A DNA stretch of 64,000 bases from Phenylobacterium aquaticum. Lineage in GTDB: Bacteria; Pseudomonadota; Alphaproteobacteria; Caulobacterales; Caulobacteraceae. The notes below the pieces were generated by a model. It worked only from the letters and a program-made list of their open reading frames with translations. It was not told where the DNA came from and did no database searches. The stretch lies in contig CANCJJ010000001.1 of NCBI GenBank assembly GCA_947378305.1, positions 124,001 through 188,000 on the forward strand, given 5' to 3'. A program made the position numbers and the translations under genes. Below are positions 39,355 through 48,788 of this stretch, one piece after another. Positions within the stretch are counted from its first letter, which is position 1. The number at the start of each line of letters is the position of its first letter.

Positions 39355-41178
39355 TCAGGCTTCGAGGATTTCCGGGTCGAATTCTGCCGCCTTGTGTCCT
39401 GCAGAAACCTCCACCAGTTGGGGGACATAGACGGGATGCTCACCGCGTCGGGAGGGCAGAAAGCGCAAGCCCGCTTCCGGGTCCGTGGCGCTCACCGGGG
39501 CGGCGGATATCCTCAGGCGCGCCCGGGCCCGCTCAAGATCCGGGTCAGGAATGGGGGCGGCCGACAAGAGGGCCCGCGTATAGGGGTGTCGGGGATCGGC
39601 ATAGATCTGGTCGCGCCCCGCCGTCTCCACCACCCGGCCCATATAGAGCACCATGACCCGGTGGCTGATCTCGCGCACCACCGCCAGGTCGTGGCTGATG
39701 AAGATCATAGCCAGACCCATCTGGGCCTGAAGGTCGATCAACAGGTCGATGATCTGGGCGCGAATGGTCACATCCAGGGCCGAAACCGCCTCGTCGCAAA
39801 TCACCAGACGGGGCTTTAGGATCATGGCCCGGGCAATGCCCACCCTCTGGTTCTGGCCGCCGGACAGTTCGTGGGGATAGCGGTTGATCAGGTCTTCGGA
39901 CAGGCCCACCCGCACCATCATGGCCCGGGTCTCGACCTCCCGCTGGGCGCGGGTCATTTCCGGATGGAAGACGCTCAGGGGCTCGGCAATGGACCGGCCA
40001 ATGGTCATGCGCGGATCCAGGCTGGCCAGGGGGTCCTGAAAGACGATTTGCAGGTCCTTGCGCGCCCGCCGCAGGCTTTCACGGTGTTTGGCGTCCAGGG
40101 TCAGGTCGCGCCCAAGCACCGTCACCCGGCCCCCGGTGGGCGGGATCAGTTGCAGAATGGCCCGGGACAGGGTCGACTTGCCGCAGCCGCTCTCGCCGAC
40201 AATGCCCAAGGTCTCGCCCTGCCGCACGGCCAGGCTGACGCCGTCGACGGCCTTCAGGGTCACGGGCGGGGCGAACAGGCCCTGACGGATCGGAAACCAG
40301 ACCTTGATGTCCTGGCCCTCGACCACAACCGGCGCATCTTCGGCCACGGGGGCCGGGGTCGGGCGGCCGCCCCGGTCCGGGCGATCAAGCCGGGGAATGG
40401 CCTCCAGCAAGGCGCGGGTATAGTCGGTGCGCGGGGCGGAAAACAGCGACCGGACCGGCCCTTCTTCCACATAGGCCCCCGCCTTCATCACACAGACCCG
40501 ATCGGCCAGCCGGGCAATCACCCCCATGTCGTGGGTGATCAGGACCAGGGCAGCCCCCGTCTCGCCGGTCAGCTCCGCCATCAGGTCCAGAATCTCGGCC
40601 TGAACCGTCACATCCAGGGCCGTGGTCGGCTCATCGGCAATCAGCAGGCGCGGCGCGCAGGCCATGGCGGCGGCGATCATCACCCTCTGGCGCATGCCCC
40701 CGGAAAGCTCGTGCGGATACTGGTCCAGACGCCTTGCCGCATCGGCAATCCGCACCCGGTCCAGCCAGCGCAGGGCCTCGGCCCGGGCCGCCTGACGCGA
40801 CAGGCCCAGATGCTGGCGCAGGGGCTCGGCCACCTGGTCGCCAATCTTCATGTGCGGGGTCAGGGCGGTCAGGGGGTCCTGAAAGATCATGGTCATGGCT
40901 GACCCGCGAAGGGTGTTCAGCCGGGCCGGGCTGGCCCCCAATATCTCCTGTCCCTGAAACCGGACCGCGCCCGTCGCCTGGCCGTTGGAGGCCAGAAGCC
41001 CCATGGCCGCCATGAAGGTCTGGCTCTTGCCCGATCCGCTCTCGCCGACCACGCCCAGGGTCTCGCCCGGCGACACGCTCAAGGACACCCCGCGCACGGC
41101 CTCGATCAGGCCATCATGGGTCGAGAACTGAACCCGGAGGTTTTCAATTTCCAGAACGGGAGGGGCCGCGTCCGCCAA
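39355..41178 (-). CDS. ABC transporter dual ATP-binding protein, oligopeptide type
   Basis: Two complete ABC ATPases fused in one chain (607 aa). First domain: Walker A GESGSGKS, signature LSGGMRQRV, Walker [14 protein letters not shown]. Second: [31 protein letters not shown]. Each is followed by the oligopeptide/dipeptide C-terminal extension. Such fusions power peptide or opine importers of the Dpp/Opp/Yej kind, but no permease or binding protein is encoded nearby. The start is unsure: TTG 41178 has GAGGT four bases upstream, GTG 41205 is the alternative; longer versions would run into the HAD gene. Confidence 0.87.
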   Translation of the reverse strand: MADAAPPVLEIENLRVQFSTHDGLIEAVRGVSLSVSPGETLGVVGESGSGKSQTFMAAMGLLASNGQATGAVRFQGQEILGASPARLNTLRGSAMTMIFQDPLTALTPHMKIGDQVAEPLRQHLGLSRQAARAEALRWLDRVRIADAARRLDQYPHELSGGMRQRVMIAAAMACAPRLLIADEPTTALDVTVQAEILDLMAELTGETGAALVLITHDMGVIARLADRVCVMKAGAYVEEGPVRSLFSAPRTDYTRALLEAIPRLDRPDRGGRPTPAPVAEDAPVVVEGQDIKVWFPIRQGLFAPPVTLKAVDGVSLAVRQGETLGIVGESGCGKSTLSRAILQLIPPTGGRVTVLGRDLTLDAKHRESLRRARKDLQIVFQDPLASLDPRMTIGRSIAEPLSVFHPEMTRAQREVETRAMMVRVGLSEDLINRYPHELSGGQNQRVGIARAMILKPRLVICDEAVSALDVTIRAQIIDLLIDLQAQMGLAMIFISHDLAVVREISHRVMVLYMGRVVETAGRDQIYADPRHPYTRALLSAAPIPDPDLERARARLRISAAPVSATDPEAGLRFLPSRRGEHPVYVPQLVEVSAGHKAAEFDPEILEA

Positions 41179-41272
41179 GATGACCTCGAATTTGCTGTTC
41201 AACACCCTGCATAGGGCCAGTTCACCACTTTGGGAAATCGCGCCGGGGCAATCCTGCGCTATATAAGGCTCC

Positions 41273-41833
41273 GTGACCCTGAAACCGTCCCCCTCTGCCT
41301 CGCGCCCCCGGCCAGCTCTGTTCCTGGACCGGGACGGCGTGCTCAATGAAGACCCCGGCTATATCTACCGCTGGGAGGACTTTCGCTGGATCCCCGGAGC
41401 CCGGGAGGCCATAGCCGCCTTCAATGCGGCGGGGTGGTGGGTGTTTGTCGTCACCAATCAGTCCGGGGTCGGGCGGGGCTATTACACCGAGGCGGACGTC
41501 CAGACCCTGCACCAGCAGATGGATGCCTCCCTGGCAGAAGTCGGCGGCCGCATTGACCGATACTATTACTGCCCCTTCCATCCCGAGGCGATCGAGGCGC
41601 GCTATCGCCACCCGGACCCGCCGGACCGAAAGCCCAATCCCGGCATGTTGCTCCAGGCCCTGCGAGACTGGCCCGTGGATCTGTCCCGCTCCCTCATGGT
41701 GGGAGACAAGCCCGGCGACATGGAGGCAGGCCTCAGGGCCGGCGTGCGCGGCTTGCGCTTTGAAGGCGGCGACCTCATGCAGTTTCTGGCCGACGAACTG
41801 GCAGAGCCTTCCGGGCACGAGCCCCGGGATTGA
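41273..41833 (+). CDS. HAD phosphatase, GmhB/HisB-N-like
   Basis: HAD-superfamily phosphatase (186 aa) closest to D-glycero-D-manno-heptose 1,7-bisphosphate phosphatase. Motif I is FLDRDGVLNED, motif II VVTNQSGVGRG, motif III RKPNPGM, motif IV MVGDKPGDMEAG. The zinc loop is only half kept: CPFHP is present, but the later CxC before RKP is replaced by PPD. The start is GTG with AAGG about 5 bp upstream. No other heptose gene is in the window, so the true substrate is open. Confidence 0.82.
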   Translation: MTLKPSPSASRPRPALFLDRDGVLNEDPGYIYRWEDFRWIPGAREAIAAFNAAGWWVFVVTNQSGVGRGYYTEADVQTLHQQMDASLAEVGGRIDRYYYCPFHPEAIEARYRHPDPPDRKPNPGMLLQALRDWPVDLSRSLMVGDKPGDMEAGLRAGVRGLRFEGGDLMQFLADELAEPSGHEPRD

Positions 41834-41855
41834 CCGCCCTGAACGCCTGCCGCTA

Positions 41856-42320
41856 ATGGCAATCATGTCCGATTCCGAATTTCAGGCCCGCTTGACCGCC
41901 AGCCTCGCCTCAGACAACAGCCTGGCGGCCGCCGCCGGGTTCGAATTTGTCACCGCCGAAAAAGGGCGTGGACGCATGCGGGTGTCCTGGCGCGCCGATC
42001 TGGTCGATCAGGCCGAGACCGGGGCCCTGGCCCCTGGCCTGATCACCGCCCTCCTGGACCACTGCTGCGGCATGGCCATACCCTCAGACTCCGGGGTTAG
42101 CATGCCTATGACCGCCACCCTCGACCTGCGCATTGATTTCCTGCGCCCCGCCGCGCCCCGATGCGGCGTGATCGCCGAGGCCTATTGCTATCACAAGGCC
42201 GACGGCCTCGCCTTTGTCCGGGCCGAGGCCTGGGACCAGGATCAGGCCGATCCGATTGCCACCGTCCAGGCCACCTTTGTCATGACCGGGGCCAGCCCCG
42301 GGGCGGGATCACGGTCATGA
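41856..42320 (+). CDS. Hotdog-fold thioesterase, PaaI-like (first of pair)
   Basis: Single-hotdog protein (154 aa) related to PaaI-type acyl-CoA thioesterases. It has the central ITALLDHCCGMAI helix, PMTATLDLRIDFLRPA strand and FVRAEAWD. The HGG motif usual at the start of the central helix is replaced by APG. It reaches ATGA at its end, overlapping the second hotdog gene by 4 bp, so the two products may form a heteromer. ATG 41865 is an alternative start. Substrate unknown. Confidence 0.82.
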   Translation: MAIMSDSEFQARLTASLASDNSLAAAAGFEFVTAEKGRGRMRVSWRADLVDQAETGALAPGLITALLDHCCGMAIPSDSGVSMPMTATLDLRIDFLRPAAPRCGVIAEAYCYHKADGLAFVRAEAWDQDQADPIATVQATFVMTGASPGAGSRS

Positions 42321-42736
42321 GCGCGTCTGACCGCCTGGACGCCCTGCTCGCCGCCCGACCCTTCCTGCGGTTTCTGGGGGTCTCGGGCGAGGTTCAGGAC
42401 GGGATCGTGACGCTCCGCCTGCCCTATGCCCCACATCTGGTGGGAAATGTCATGCTGCCGGCCCTGCATGGCGGGATTATTGGCACCCTGATGGAGGCCG
42501 CCGCCCTGGCCCAGCTTTCCCTGCGCTCAGACCCGGCCCTCAGCTTTCGCACCATTGACATGACCATAGACTATCTGCGGCCCGGCCTGGCCAAGACAAC
42601 CCATGCCCGGGCGGACCTGCGCAAGCTGGGCCGTCGCATTTCCAGCCTTCAGGTCGAGGCCTGGCAGGACGATCCCGCCCGGCCCATTGCCGACCTGCGC
42701 GGCCATTTCCGCCAGACGGACGACAAGCCTGCCTAA
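42317..42736 (+). CDS. Hotdog-fold thioesterase, PaaI-like (second of pair)
   Basis: Single-hotdog acyl-CoA thioesterase (139 aa) with the canonical HGGIIGTLMEAAAL, TIDMTIDYLRPGLAKTT and a final strand. Unlike its upstream partner it keeps HGG. Its start overlaps the partner's stop (ATGA). It ends 7 bp before the stop of the convergent PhnD-like gene. Confidence 0.85.
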   Translation: MSASDRLDALLAARPFLRFLGVSGEVQDGIVTLRLPYAPHLVGNVMLPALHGGIIGTLMEAAALAQLSLRSDPALSFRTIDMTIDYLRPGLAKTTHARADLRKLGRRISSLQVEAWQDDPARPIADLRGHFRQTDDKPA

Positions 42737-42743
42737 CGCGAGA

Positions 42744-43748
42744 TCACGGGGCCGGGGACGCAGCGGCGGCCTTTTCTTCGGCATGAATGGCGTCAAGGTC
42801 GGCCAGGGCCTGCTTGATGGCAGGCGCATCGGCCTTGTTCCGGGCGGCCACGAGCTGCTCGACAATCTCCATCTCGCGCACCGGCAGGAAGTGGCGGCTG
42901 TCGGCGGGCTTGAAGGGACCGGTCTGCAAGGCCTTGAGCACCGCGCGCTGGCGGTCGGCCTCGGGGCCCGTGCCCGTGCCATAGGCCAGTATGAACTTCA
43001 GCACCTTGGCCTTGATGGCTGGATCGAGGTCTTTGCGCCAGATCATCGGGTCCTCGGGAATGGTGGGCGAGCGCCAGATAATCTCGATCTTGTCCAGGGC
43101 AGCCAGGGCGGCGGGCTCGTTCTTCTCGGCCAGCCGGGCAATGGACTGGGTATTGTTGGTGGCCGCCGCGACCTGCCCCATGGCCACAGCAAACAGGTTG
43201 GCTTCGTGATTGGCGGACCGCACGGTCTTGAAACAGGTCTCGGGCATGATGTTTCGCGGGCCGAACAGATAGGCCATGGGGGCCAGGGTGCCCGAGGTCG
43301 ACTTGGCATCGCCCATGCCGAAATCCCGGGTCTTGCCGCACGCCAGAAGGGTCTCAAGGGTCAGGCCCGAGCCCTTGCGCACAATGATCACCGACTGATA
43401 GCCATCCGGCCCGGAAGGCTTGGTGGTCCGCGCAAAAATCTCGCCATTGGACCGGCGGGTGGCTTCAAGCCCCGAGAGATTGGTGAACCAGCCCAGATCG
43501 GTCTGCTTGAACCGCATGGCTTCGATCAGGGCGGTATAGTTGGACCCGAAATAGGGCTGGACCTTCAGGCCGGTCTGGGCTTGCAGATCCGCCAGGAAGG
43601 GGGCCCAGGACGCCTGGGCCGACTGGGCATTTTCCGTCGACATGATGGAAAACCGCAGGGTGGTCAGGTCTGCCTCCGAAGGGGCCGGTTTCGAACAGGC
43701 CGCCAGCCCCAGAACCAGGGACAGAGTCAAAATCTTCAGGGCCTTCAT
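42744..43748 (-). CDS. PhnD-like phosphate/phosphonate-binding lipoprotein (orphan)
   Basis: Periplasmic binding protein (334 aa) of the PhnD/PtxB family, which captures phosphonates, phosphite or related anions for ABC import. The signal has lipobox LAAC near residue 18. FSIMSTENAQ, WAPFLADLQAQTGLKV, QTDLGWFTN and GMGDAKSTSGTLAP follow, the last being the ligand-binding loop. ATG 43748 has GGGAGG upstream; the frame is open much further but not coding. No phnC or phnE is nearby, so this is an orphan binding protein, which in some bacteria acts as a sensor input. Confidence 0.87.
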   Translation of the reverse strand: MKALKILTLSLVLGLAACSKPAPSEADLTTLRFSIMSTENAQSAQASWAPFLADLQAQTGLKVQPYFGSNYTALIEAMRFKQTDLGWFTNLSGLEATRRSNGEIFARTTKPSGPDGYQSVIIVRKGSGLTLETLLACGKTRDFGMGDAKSTSGTLAPMAYLFGPRNIMPETCFKTVRSANHEANLFAVAMGQVAAATNNTQSIARLAEKNEPAALAALDKIEIIWRSPTIPEDPMIWRKDLDPAIKAKVLKFILAYGTGTGPEADRQRAVLKALQTGPFKPADSRHFLPVREMEIVEQLVAARNKADAPAIKQALADLDAIHAEEKAAAASPAP

Positions 43749-43862
43749 GGTCGCCTCCCAGGCTGATTTGCGCCCCAGTGGACCAGAAGTATGACATCCA
43801 TTCCAGAGGACGATCGAAAAAGTCCGCTTGAGGCGGGGCGGAATGGGGGTTAACGCCCGTCC

Positions 43863-45560
43863 ATGTCCTTGCAGAACCTTTCCCATATCGCCCGCGACGC
43901 CCGCAGCTGGCCCTTTGAACAGGCTAGGCTCTTGCTGGAGCGGATCCTGCGCCTGCGGCTTGACGATGCCGAACGCGACCTGGCCGCGACCCTGCTCGCC
44001 CAGGACAGGGCTGCCGAAGCCGTCGCCGCCCTGCCCGCCCTGCAAAGGCCGGTTGTCTTTCAGTGCGGCTATGGGGCCTCGGGCCTGCCCCACATGGGCA
44101 CATTCGGTGAGGCGGCGCGCCCCACCATGGTGCGTACGGCCTTTCGCGCCCTGACCGGGGACGCCATTCCCACCCGCCTCATTGTCTTTTCCGACGACAT
44201 GGACGGCTTTCGCAAGATTCCGGAAAACCTGCCCAACCGCGCCATGCTGGAGGAGGACCGCGACAAGCCCGTCACCAGCGTCCGCGACCCCTTTGGCGAG
44301 CATGAGAGTTTCGGGGCGCACAACAATGCACGCCTGCGCGCCTTTCTCGACGGCTTTGGCTTTGACTATGACTTCATGTCCTCCACCGAGACCTATCGCT
44401 CGGGCCAGTTCGACGAGGTCCTGCTGAAGGTCCTGCACCGGTTTGACGCCATTCAGGCCGTCATGTTGCCGACCCTGGGCGAGGAGCGCCGCGCCACCTA
44501 TTCCCCCTTCCTGCCCATCAGCCCGACCACGGGCCGGGTGCTCCAGGCCCCGACCCTGGAACGCTATCCGGACCGGGGCACCATCGTCTTTGCCGACGAG
44601 GACGGCCAGCATGTCGAGGTCCCGGTCACCGGCGGTCAGGTCAAGCTACAATGGCGTCCCGACTGGGCTGCGCGCTGGGTGGCCCTGGGCGTTGACTATG
44701 AGATGAGCGGCAAGGACCTGGTGGATTCCGTGCGGGTCTCCAACAAGCTGGCCCGGGTTCTCGGCGGCGAACCGCCCGAGGCCTTCCACTACGAATTGTT
44801 CATGGACGAGAACAACCAGAAGATCTCAAAGTCCAAGGGCAATGGCCTGACCATGGAGGAATGGCTGCGCTATGGCGCGCCGGAAAGCCTGGCCTATTAC
44901 ATGTACCAGTCGCCGAAGTCGGCCAAGCGCCTGTATTTCGACGTCATTCCCAAGGCCACGGACGAATATCTCCAGCAGCTCGACGCCTTCAACCGGGCCC
45001 GCGCGGACAGCCCGGTTCCGGCCATCGACAACCCGGCCTGGCATGTCCACCAGGGCACCCCGCCCACGAGCGGCTCGCCGGTCTCCTTTTCCCTGCTCCT
45101 GAACCTGGTCTCGGCGGCTGATGCCTCGACCAAGGACATTCTGTGGGGCTTCATCGCCCGCTATATTCCCGGCGCAGATGCCGCCTCCCAGCCCCTGCTG
45201 GACCGGCTGGCCGACTTTGCGATCAACTATTACGAAGACTTCGTGAAGCCCAACAAGCGGTTCCGCGCCCCCGATGACCGGGAGCGGGCGGCCATGGAGG
45301 ACCTGATCCAGCGGCTCAGGGGCCTGCCCGGGGATTGCCAGAATGCCGAGTTGATCCAGGAGGCCGTCTATGAAGCCGGCAAGGTGGCGGGCTTCGAGCC
45401 CCTGCGCCACTGGTTCACCGCCCTCTATGAAGTCCTGCTCGGCCAGAGCCAGGGCCCGCGCTTCGGCTCCTTTGCCGCCATCTTTGGGCTGGAACGCACC
45501 ATTTCCCTGATCGAACGCGCCCTCGCCGGTGAACTTGACGCACCCGTAAGCCAGGCATAG
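43863..45560 (+). CDS. lysS: Lysine--tRNA ligase, class I
   Basis: Class I lysyl-tRNA synthetase (565 aa), the unusual Rossmann-fold form that replaces the class II enzyme in most alphaproteobacteria, spirochaetes and many archaea. The HIGH equivalent is GLPHMGTFGE (about 78-87) and the KMSKS equivalent is KISKSKGNG (about 319-327). No class II LysRS gene occurs in the window. It is followed by a good intrinsic terminator. A GGGGG run lies about 12 bp before the ATG. Confidence 0.96.
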   Translation: MSLQNLSHIARDARSWPFEQARLLLERILRLRLDDAERDLAATLLAQDRAAEAVAALPALQRPVVFQCGYGASGLPHMGTFGEAARPTMVRTAFRALTGDAIPTRLIVFSDDMDGFRKIPENLPNRAMLEEDRDKPVTSVRDPFGEHESFGAHNNARLRAFLDGFGFDYDFMSSTETYRSGQFDEVLLKVLHRFDAIQAVMLPTLGEERRATYSPFLPISPTTGRVLQAPTLERYPDRGTIVFADEDGQHVEVPVTGGQVKLQWRPDWAARWVALGVDYEMSGKDLVDSVRVSNKLARVLGGEPPEAFHYELFMDENNQKISKSKGNGLTMEEWLRYGAPESLAYYMYQSPKSAKRLYFDVIPKATDEYLQQLDAFNRARADSPVPAIDNPAWHVHQGTPPTSGSPVSFSLLLNLVSAADASTKDILWGFIARYIPGADAASQPLLDRLADFAINYYEDFVKPNKRFRAPDDRERAAMEDLIQRLRGLPGDCQNAELIQEAVYEAGKVAGFEPLRHWFTALYEVLLGQSQGPRFGSFAAIFGLERTISLIERALAGELDAPVSQA

Positions 45561-45573
45561 GCTTCTCAAAACG

Positions 45574-45594
45574 GCCCTGAATGGGGCTTTTAGG
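45574..45594 (+). terminator. Intrinsic terminator of lysS
   Basis: GCCCT-GAAT-GGGGC stem-loop (last pair a G-U wobble) directly followed by TTTT, with a complementary A run before it, starting 14 bp after the lysS stop. This is the best rho-independent terminator in the window. Confidence 0.6.
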
Positions 45595-45606
45595 GAGGGA
45601 GAGTTG

Positions 45607-46002
45607 ATGGCCAGCCTTCTGCGGCAGCCTGCCCGCACGTTTACGATTCGCCAGCTCTGCCTGGAGTTCAAGTGCACCCCCCGCGCCCTGCGTTTCTATG
45701 AGGACAAGGGACTCCTGAATCCAACCCGCGACGGCCTGAACCGGATCTATTCCTACCGGGACCGGGCGCGCCTCCAGCTCATCCTGCGCGGCAAGCGGGT
45801 GGGCCTGGCCCTGGCGGAGATTGGCGAGATCCTGGCCCTCTATGAGGTCGGTGACGGCGGCGCGACCCAGAATGCCAAGTCCCTGGCCAAGTTCCGCGAA
45901 CGCATTGTCGCTCTGGAGGCCCAGAGAACGGACATCGACAACGCCATAAGCGAGCTTCAGGCAGCCAGCGCCCGGCTGGAAAGCCAGATGTCCAACGCGT
46001 GA
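45607..46002 (+). CDS. MerR-family transcriptional regulator
   Basis: Short MerR-type activator (131 aa). The winged-helix domain covers residues 10-75 (FTIRQLCLEFKCTPRALRFYEDKGLL, then NRIYSYRDRARLQLI), and a coiled-coil dimerisation helix follows (about 95-130). There are no C-terminal Cys or extra ligand domain, so the effector is unknown; it is not an obvious metal sensor. AGGGAGGGAGAG precedes the ATG; TTG 45604 is an alternative start. OsmC starts 57 bp downstream and may be a target. Confidence 0.9.
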   Translation: MASLLRQPARTFTIRQLCLEFKCTPRALRFYEDKGLLNPTRDGLNRIYSYRDRARLQLILRGKRVGLALAEIGEILALYEVGDGGATQNAKSLAKFRERIVALEAQRTDIDNAISELQAASARLESQMSNA

Positions 46003-46059
46003 TCGGACGTCCATTTGTGATATGTCCTGAGACCACCCCCAAACCGGAGTTGTCGCGCC

Positions 46060-46518
46060 ATGGGCCTCTATCTCGCCACCCTGGAATGGTCGCGCCAGCC
46101 CGCCGACGACTTTCCCAGGGGCCAGTATTCCCGGGCCCATCGCATCCGCTTTGATGGCGGGATCGACATCCTGGCGTCGGCGTCTCCCGGTGTTGTCGGG
46201 AAGTGGGCGGACCCGGCCGGGGTCGATCCGGAAGAAATGTTCGTTGCCGCCCTGTCCAGCTGTCACATGCTGACCTTTCTCGACAAGGCCCGTCGGGCGG
46301 GCTTCATGGCCCTGCGCTATGTCGATACCGCCGAGGGCCTGCTGGCGGAGATCAGCCCGGGTCGGCGCGGCATGACCGAGGTTGTCCTGCGGCCCGTGAT
46401 TGACTGGGAGGGCACACCCCCCACGGCCAGCGAAGTCGAAGCCTTGCACCACGCCGCCCATGAGGACTGCTTCATCGCCAATTCCGTCACCACCAAGGTC
46501 ACGGTCGCGGCACGCTGA
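46060..46518 (+). CDS. OsmC-family peroxiredoxin
   Basis: Cytosolic OsmC/Ohr-like thiol peroxidase (152 aa) that removes organic hydroperoxides. Both reactive Cys are present: SSCHMLTFL (about residue 68) and EDCFIANSV (about 136). The GGIDILASASPGVVGK segment and the PEEMFVAALSSC block are family features. It lies after a MerR gene, which may regulate it. Confidence 0.9.
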   Translation: MGLYLATLEWSRQPADDFPRGQYSRAHRIRFDGGIDILASASPGVVGKWADPAGVDPEEMFVAALSSCHMLTFLDKARRAGFMALRYVDTAEGLLAEISPGRRGMTEVVLRPVIDWEGTPPTASEVEALHHAAHEDCFIANSVTTKVTVAAR

Positions 46519-46554
46519 GCGCCTGTGTTCCGAAGGGGCGCTCAGCTTTCGGGA

Positions 46555-47547
46555 TCAAAGCCCGTCGAACAGGGCCGTGGACAGATAGCGTTCGGCAAAA
46601 CTCGGTATGATGGCCACAACCACCTTCCCGGCCATATCCTCCCGGGCCGCCAGGTGGAAGGCCGCCGTCAGGGCTGCGCCAGACGATATGCCCACCGGAA
46701 TACCCTCTTCCCGGGCCACCCGGCGCGCCATGGCGAAGCTGTCGTCATTCGACACCTGGATGATCTCGTCAATCACGCCGCGATCGAGGATTGAGGGAAC
46801 AAAGCCCGCACCAATCCCCTGAATCTTGTGCGGAGCCGGGGTCCCGCCGGACAGGACCGGCGAGGCTTCCGGCTCAACCGCAATCATGCGCAGGCCGGGC
46901 TTGCGCGCCTTCAGCACCTGACCAATGCCGCTGATCGTGCCGCCCGTGCCGACGCCGGAGACCACGGCATCCACCCGCCCCTCCGTGTCGTTCCAGATTT
47001 CTTCGGCGGTGGAGACCCGGTGGATCAGGGGGTTGGCGGCATTTTCGAATTGTTGCGGCATGATCGCGCCCGGCGTGGCCTCGACCAGTTCCCGGGCCCG
47101 GGCGACGGCTCCGGCCATACCGCGTTCAGCAGGGGTGAGTTCCAGATGGGCCCCCAGAAGCAGCAGCATTTTCCGGCGCTCGACGGACATGCTCTCCGGC
47201 ATGCACAGGGTGAGCTTGTAACCCTTGGCGGCGGCGACAAAGGCCAGGGCAATACCGGTATTGCCGCTGGTGGGCTCGACCAGGGTCATACCCGGCTTCA
47301 GCTGGCCCGAGGCTTCCAGGCTCTCGATCATGGAGACGCCGATCCGGTCCTTGACCGAGGCGATCGGGTTGAAGAACTCCAGCTTGGCCAGGACCTCGCC
47401 CCGGGGCTTCAGGGCCCGGGTCAGGTTGGGCAGGGCCACCAGGGGCGTATCGCCAATGGTATCGAGGATGGAGGCATAGACCTTGCCCCGGCCTTTGCGC
47501 CGGTAATTGGCAGCGTCATAGGGGCGTGTTGCAGGGGTGTCGGCCAT
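46555..47547 (-). CDS. cysK: Cysteine synthase A
   Basis: PLP enzyme (330 aa) that makes cysteine from O-acetylserine and sulfide. The PLP Lys is in NPIASVKDRIG, the substrate loop in EPTSGNTGIAL, the phosphate loop in GVGTGGTISGIG, and a C-terminal SSGAAL completes the site. Close to CysK rather than CysM by the overall pattern, though the two are hard to separate by eye. Confidence 0.93.
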   Translation of the reverse strand: MADTPATRPYDAANYRRKGRGKVYASILDTIGDTPLVALPNLTRALKPRGEVLAKLEFFNPIASVKDRIGVSMIESLEASGQLKPGMTLVEPTSGNTGIALAFVAAAKGYKLTLCMPESMSVERRKMLLLLGAHLELTPAERGMAGAVARARELVEATPGAIMPQQFENAANPLIHRVSTAEEIWNDTEGRVDAVVSGVGTGGTISGIGQVLKARKPGLRMIAVEPEASPVLSGGTPAPHKIQGIGAGFVPSILDRGVIDEIIQVSNDDSFAMARRVAREEGIPVGISSGAALTAAFHLAAREDMAGKVVVAIIPSFAERYLSTALFDGL

Positions 47548-47640
47548 GGCGCGAAATCCTCAGGTCCTGGGTCTGGCGGGAACCTTAGCCCGCCCCGCAG
47601 GATTTGGAAGGCAGCTTGTCAGGATTTGGCCTCAGGTTTT

Positions 47641-48762
47641 CTAAAGGGCTGGCCCCGCCTGGGCGAGCAGGGGCTCCAGAATTTGCGCAGACAGCCAGCG
47701 CACCACCGGCACAACCACGCCATCTCCAGCCAGATGCAAGCCCGCCGACCGCCCCTTTGGCAGGCAATAGGTCTCGGCCAGCCCCATGAGCCGGGCCGCT
47801 TCCCGGGGCGTGATCAGGCGCGTGCGCACCTGGCCTGCCTCGATCAGGATCAGCATCTGGCGCGACGACCCACCCCCGGGCGTGCGCAGGCAGCCCGCCA
47901 GACCATCGAACCGGGCCTCCGCCCTCTGACGTCTCTGCCCCGCCTCGGTCCGGGTTCGCAGAAACAGCCCGCCAACGGTCCGCGCGCCCAGGCCCTGAAG
48001 CGCGGCGATCCGGGCGCGCTGGCGCGGGGACATCAGGTCCAGCAGGGCCAGGGTCCGGGCCGGGTCATGCCAGACAAGCTGGTCATCCGGCTCCAGAAGG
48101 TCGGCCAGACCGCTCTGGCGCGGAGGCGGGGCCGCGAGCGCCCAATCGATCCAGAACGGGGCAAGGTCCGGGGGCAGGCGGGCTCGCAGGCGGCAAATCG
48201 CCGGCGTTTGAAAGGGGCTGGCACCGGTCAGTCCGGCCTTGGGCGGACGGCGGCTGGCGATCACAAATATCCGTGGCCGGGATTGGGGCAGGAAGTGGGC
48301 CGCATCGATCTCCAGAGCCCCGAAATGATAGCCCGCCGCCTTGAGGGCGAAGAACAGGGCCCGGACATCCTCACCGCCCCGCGCCGTCAGCAGGCCGCTG
48401 ACATTCTCGATAACCATCAGGGCGGGCGCGCGGTCCTCGGCCACCAGACCCGCCACAAGCTGCAAGACCCCGACCAAGGCCCCGGAGCGCCCTCCTGCCA
48501 GCCCCGCCCGGTCCCCCGCCAGACTAAAGTCCTGACAGGGCGAGGACGCCCAGACCAGGTCCGCCCGTCCGGGCAGGTCGGCCAGGGTCAGGGCCTGGAT
48601 ATCCCCCGCCCGGAAATGGTCTTCGGCATCGGGGAAATTGGCCAGATAGGTCGCCGCCTTGGCCGGATCATGGTCATTGGCCAGGACACAGGACCAGCCC
48701 GCCCCCAGGCCCAGCCGCGCCATGCCGCCGCCCGCAAAGAATTCATAAAACGGTCTCGTCAC
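47641..48762 (-). CDS. DNA (cytosine-5-)-methyltransferase, orphan
   Basis: C5-cytosine DNA methyltransferase (373 aa). Motif I FYEFFAGGGMARLGLG, motif IV SSPCQDFS with the catalytic Cys, motif VI ENVSGLL, motif VIII QSRPRIFV and motif X GDGVVVPVV appear in the normal order; the target-recognition region lies between about 200 and 300. The start is GTG with no strong ribosome site. No restriction enzyme gene is adjacent, so it is an orphan enzyme. It follows an exported phosphatase-like gene by 26 bp on the same strand. The recognition sequence cannot be read. Confidence 0.9.
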   Translation of the reverse strand: MTRPFYEFFAGGGMARLGLGAGWSCVLANDHDPAKAATYLANFPDAEDHFRAGDIQALTLADLPGRADLVWASSPCQDFSLAGDRAGLAGGRSGALVGVLQLVAGLVAEDRAPALMVIENVSGLLTARGGEDVRALFFALKAAGYHFGALEIDAAHFLPQSRPRIFVIASRRPPKAGLTGASPFQTPAICRLRARLPPDLAPFWIDWALAAPPPRQSGLADLLEPDDQLVWHDPARTLALLDLMSPRQRARIAALQGLGARTVGGLFLRTRTEAGQRRQRAEARFDGLAGCLRTPGGGSSRQMLILIEAGQVRTRLITPREAARLMGLAETYCLPKGRSAGLHLAGDGVVVPVVRWLSAQILEPLLAQAGPAL

Positions 48763-48788
48763 CGGAAGGCCATGTCGCGTAACCGCCG

